5,975 nucleotides of DNA from an uncultured Lachnospiraceae bacterium. GTDB taxonomy: Bacteria; Bacillota_A; Clostridia; Lachnospirales; Lachnospiraceae. The notes under the pieces are model-generated. The model had not been told where the DNA came from. It saw nothing but the letters and a program-made list of their open reading frames with translations, and searched no databases. Shown here piece after piece: positions 5,065-5,975 of this stretch. The stretch lies in contig CAMWWS010000181.1 in assembly GCA_947178085.1 (NCBI GenBank), positions 1 through 5,975 on the forward strand, in the 5' to 3' direction. How positions within the stretch are numbered: position 1 is the first letter of the stretch; each line of letters begins with the position of its first letter. The translations under genes and the position numbers were made by a program.

Positions 5065-5975
5065 ATGAACCATAAAAAAAACCTACAGAAATTATTTACC
5101 TTCATCGACCAAAGCCCAACCTGCTTCCATGCGGTTGAAAATATGGAGAACATGCTGGATAAAGAAGGCTTCACCAGACTTGAAGAAAGGGAGCTCTGGC
5201 ATATTGAAGAAAAGGGAAAATATTATGTAAACCGAAACGGTTCTTCACTCATAGCCTTCACCATACCTGATAAAAAGCCGTCAGGTTTCCACATGGTGGC
5301 AGCTCACAGCGATTCTCCCTGCTTTAAAATAAAGGAATCCCCTGAGATAGCGGTGGACAATTTTTACCTGAAACTGAATGTAGAGAAATACGGCGGGATG
5401 ATTCTTTCTACGTGGCTTGACAGGCCGCTTTCCATTGCGGGAAGAATCATAGTAAAGGAAAATGACAATATATGCAGCCGTTTGGTGAACCTGGATAAGG
5501 ATGCGGCGATTATTCCCAATCTTGCCATTCATATGAACAGGGATATGAATAAAGGGGTTGAATACAATCCCCAGACAGATATGCAGCCGATAATCGGTGA
5601 TGCGTCTCTTAAAGGAGACTTTTTAAAGCTTATCGCAAAAGAGGCTGACGTTAAAGAAAAAGAAATTTTAGGATGCGACCTTTTTCTGTACAATAGGGAT
5701 AAGTGCCGTTTGATTGGAGCGGATGACGCCTTTATCGCAGGACCGAGGCTGGATGACCTTGAATGTGCTTTTGCAGGGATTACTGCAATAGCTAATGAAA
5801 CATCGAAAAACTTCATTAATCTCTGTGTGGTTTTTGATAACGAGGAAGTCGGAAGTGGTACGAAGCAGGGCGCGGCGTCTACATTTTTAAAAGATACACT
5901 GGATAGAATATGTAATGGACTTGGCATAGGAAAAGAAGAATACCACTGCATGATTGCCGACAGTTTTTTTATTTC
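5065..5975 (+). CDS. apeB: M18 family aminopeptidase (ApeB / aspartyl aminopeptidase type), 3' end outside window
   Basis: This is a cytosolic zinc aminopeptidase that removes N-terminal, often acidic, residues from peptides. The first 303 codons are present; family members run to about 430 residues, so roughly the last 130 are missing at the window edge. The N-terminus has the typical FIDQSPTCFHAVENM (13-27). Metal-site motifs are seen in order: AAHSDSP (79-85; H81 a metal ligand, D83 supporting), AGPRLDDLE (225-233; D230 the bridging ligand) and FDNEEVGSG (257-265; E260 catalytic base, E261 ligand). The window ends at IADSFFI, just before the expected SADMAH motif. HSDSP rather than HIDSP favours ApeB over ApeA. 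ATG 5065 is chosen from the family start; AAAGGA at 5047-5052 is a usable though slightly distant ribosome site. Codon use resembles the exporter genes, unlike the AT-rich block before it. No convincing promoter was found. Confidence 0.95.
   Translation, partial: MNHKKNLQKLFTFIDQSPTCFHAVENMENMLDKEGFTRLEERELWHIEEKGKYYVNRNGSSLIAFTIPDKKPSGFHMVAAHSDSPCFKIKESPEIAVDNFYLKLNVEKYGGMILSTWLDRPLSIAGRIIVKENDNICSRLVNLDKDAAIIPNLAIHMNRDMNKGVEYNPQTDMQPIIGDASLKGDFLKLIAKEADVKEKEILGCDLFLYNRDKCRLIGADDAFIAGPRLDDLECAFAGITAIANETSKNFINLCVVFDNEEVGSGTKQGAASTFLKDTLDRICNGLGIGKEEYHCMIADSFFI

Noticed and set aside
5529..5951. Antisense frame opposite the M18 aminopeptidase
   Set aside because: The opposite strand encodes conserved M18 metal-site motifs; this frame is a shadow with no family features.

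Overview
The window reads as chromosomal DNA from a low-to-moderate GC Gram-positive bacterium, most likely a Clostridia (Lachnospiraceae-like) species. This rests on the G-rich Shine-Dalgarno sites, the AT-leaning codon use, the large FtsX-type exporter typical of gut Firmicutes, and the M18 aminopeptidase. The species cannot be named from the sequence. All supported genes lie on the + strand.

Region 1 (about 1-3279) is a two-gene ABC exporter cassette: a 253-residue ATPase of the MacB/LolD/BceA type, followed after 77 bases by a 792-residue permease. The permease has eight predicted membrane segments, two extracytoplasmic domains and two FtsX cores. The pair should form one mechanotransmission-type complex. 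Its substrate is unknown, and any regulator lies outside the window.

Region 2 (about 3280-4905) is visibly AT-richer and looks accessory. It holds a brnT-brnA type II toxin-antitoxin operon with a 14-base overlap, a 49-codon small gene that ends at a strong intrinsic terminator, an unrecognised 150-codon gene, and a 27-codon coupled reading frame that may be a remnant. The predicted promoters of brnTA and of the 49-codon gene each carry an odd-centred palindrome (core TATGATA on one strand or the other), centred exactly 5 bases after the -10 box. This suggests that one repressor, possibly BrnA, controls both transcripts. A GC-rich hairpin (4297-4321) and a 15-bp perfect inverted repeat (4936-4990) fall in the gaps of this region.

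Region 3 (5065 to the end) is the first 303 codons of an M18 (aspartyl aminopeptidase-like, ApeB-type) metallopeptidase, cut off by the window edge. Its codon use resembles the exporter genes, consistent with region 2 being an insertion between two backbone loci. The most notable candidate for something new is the brnTA / 49-codon gene pair with its matching putative operators.
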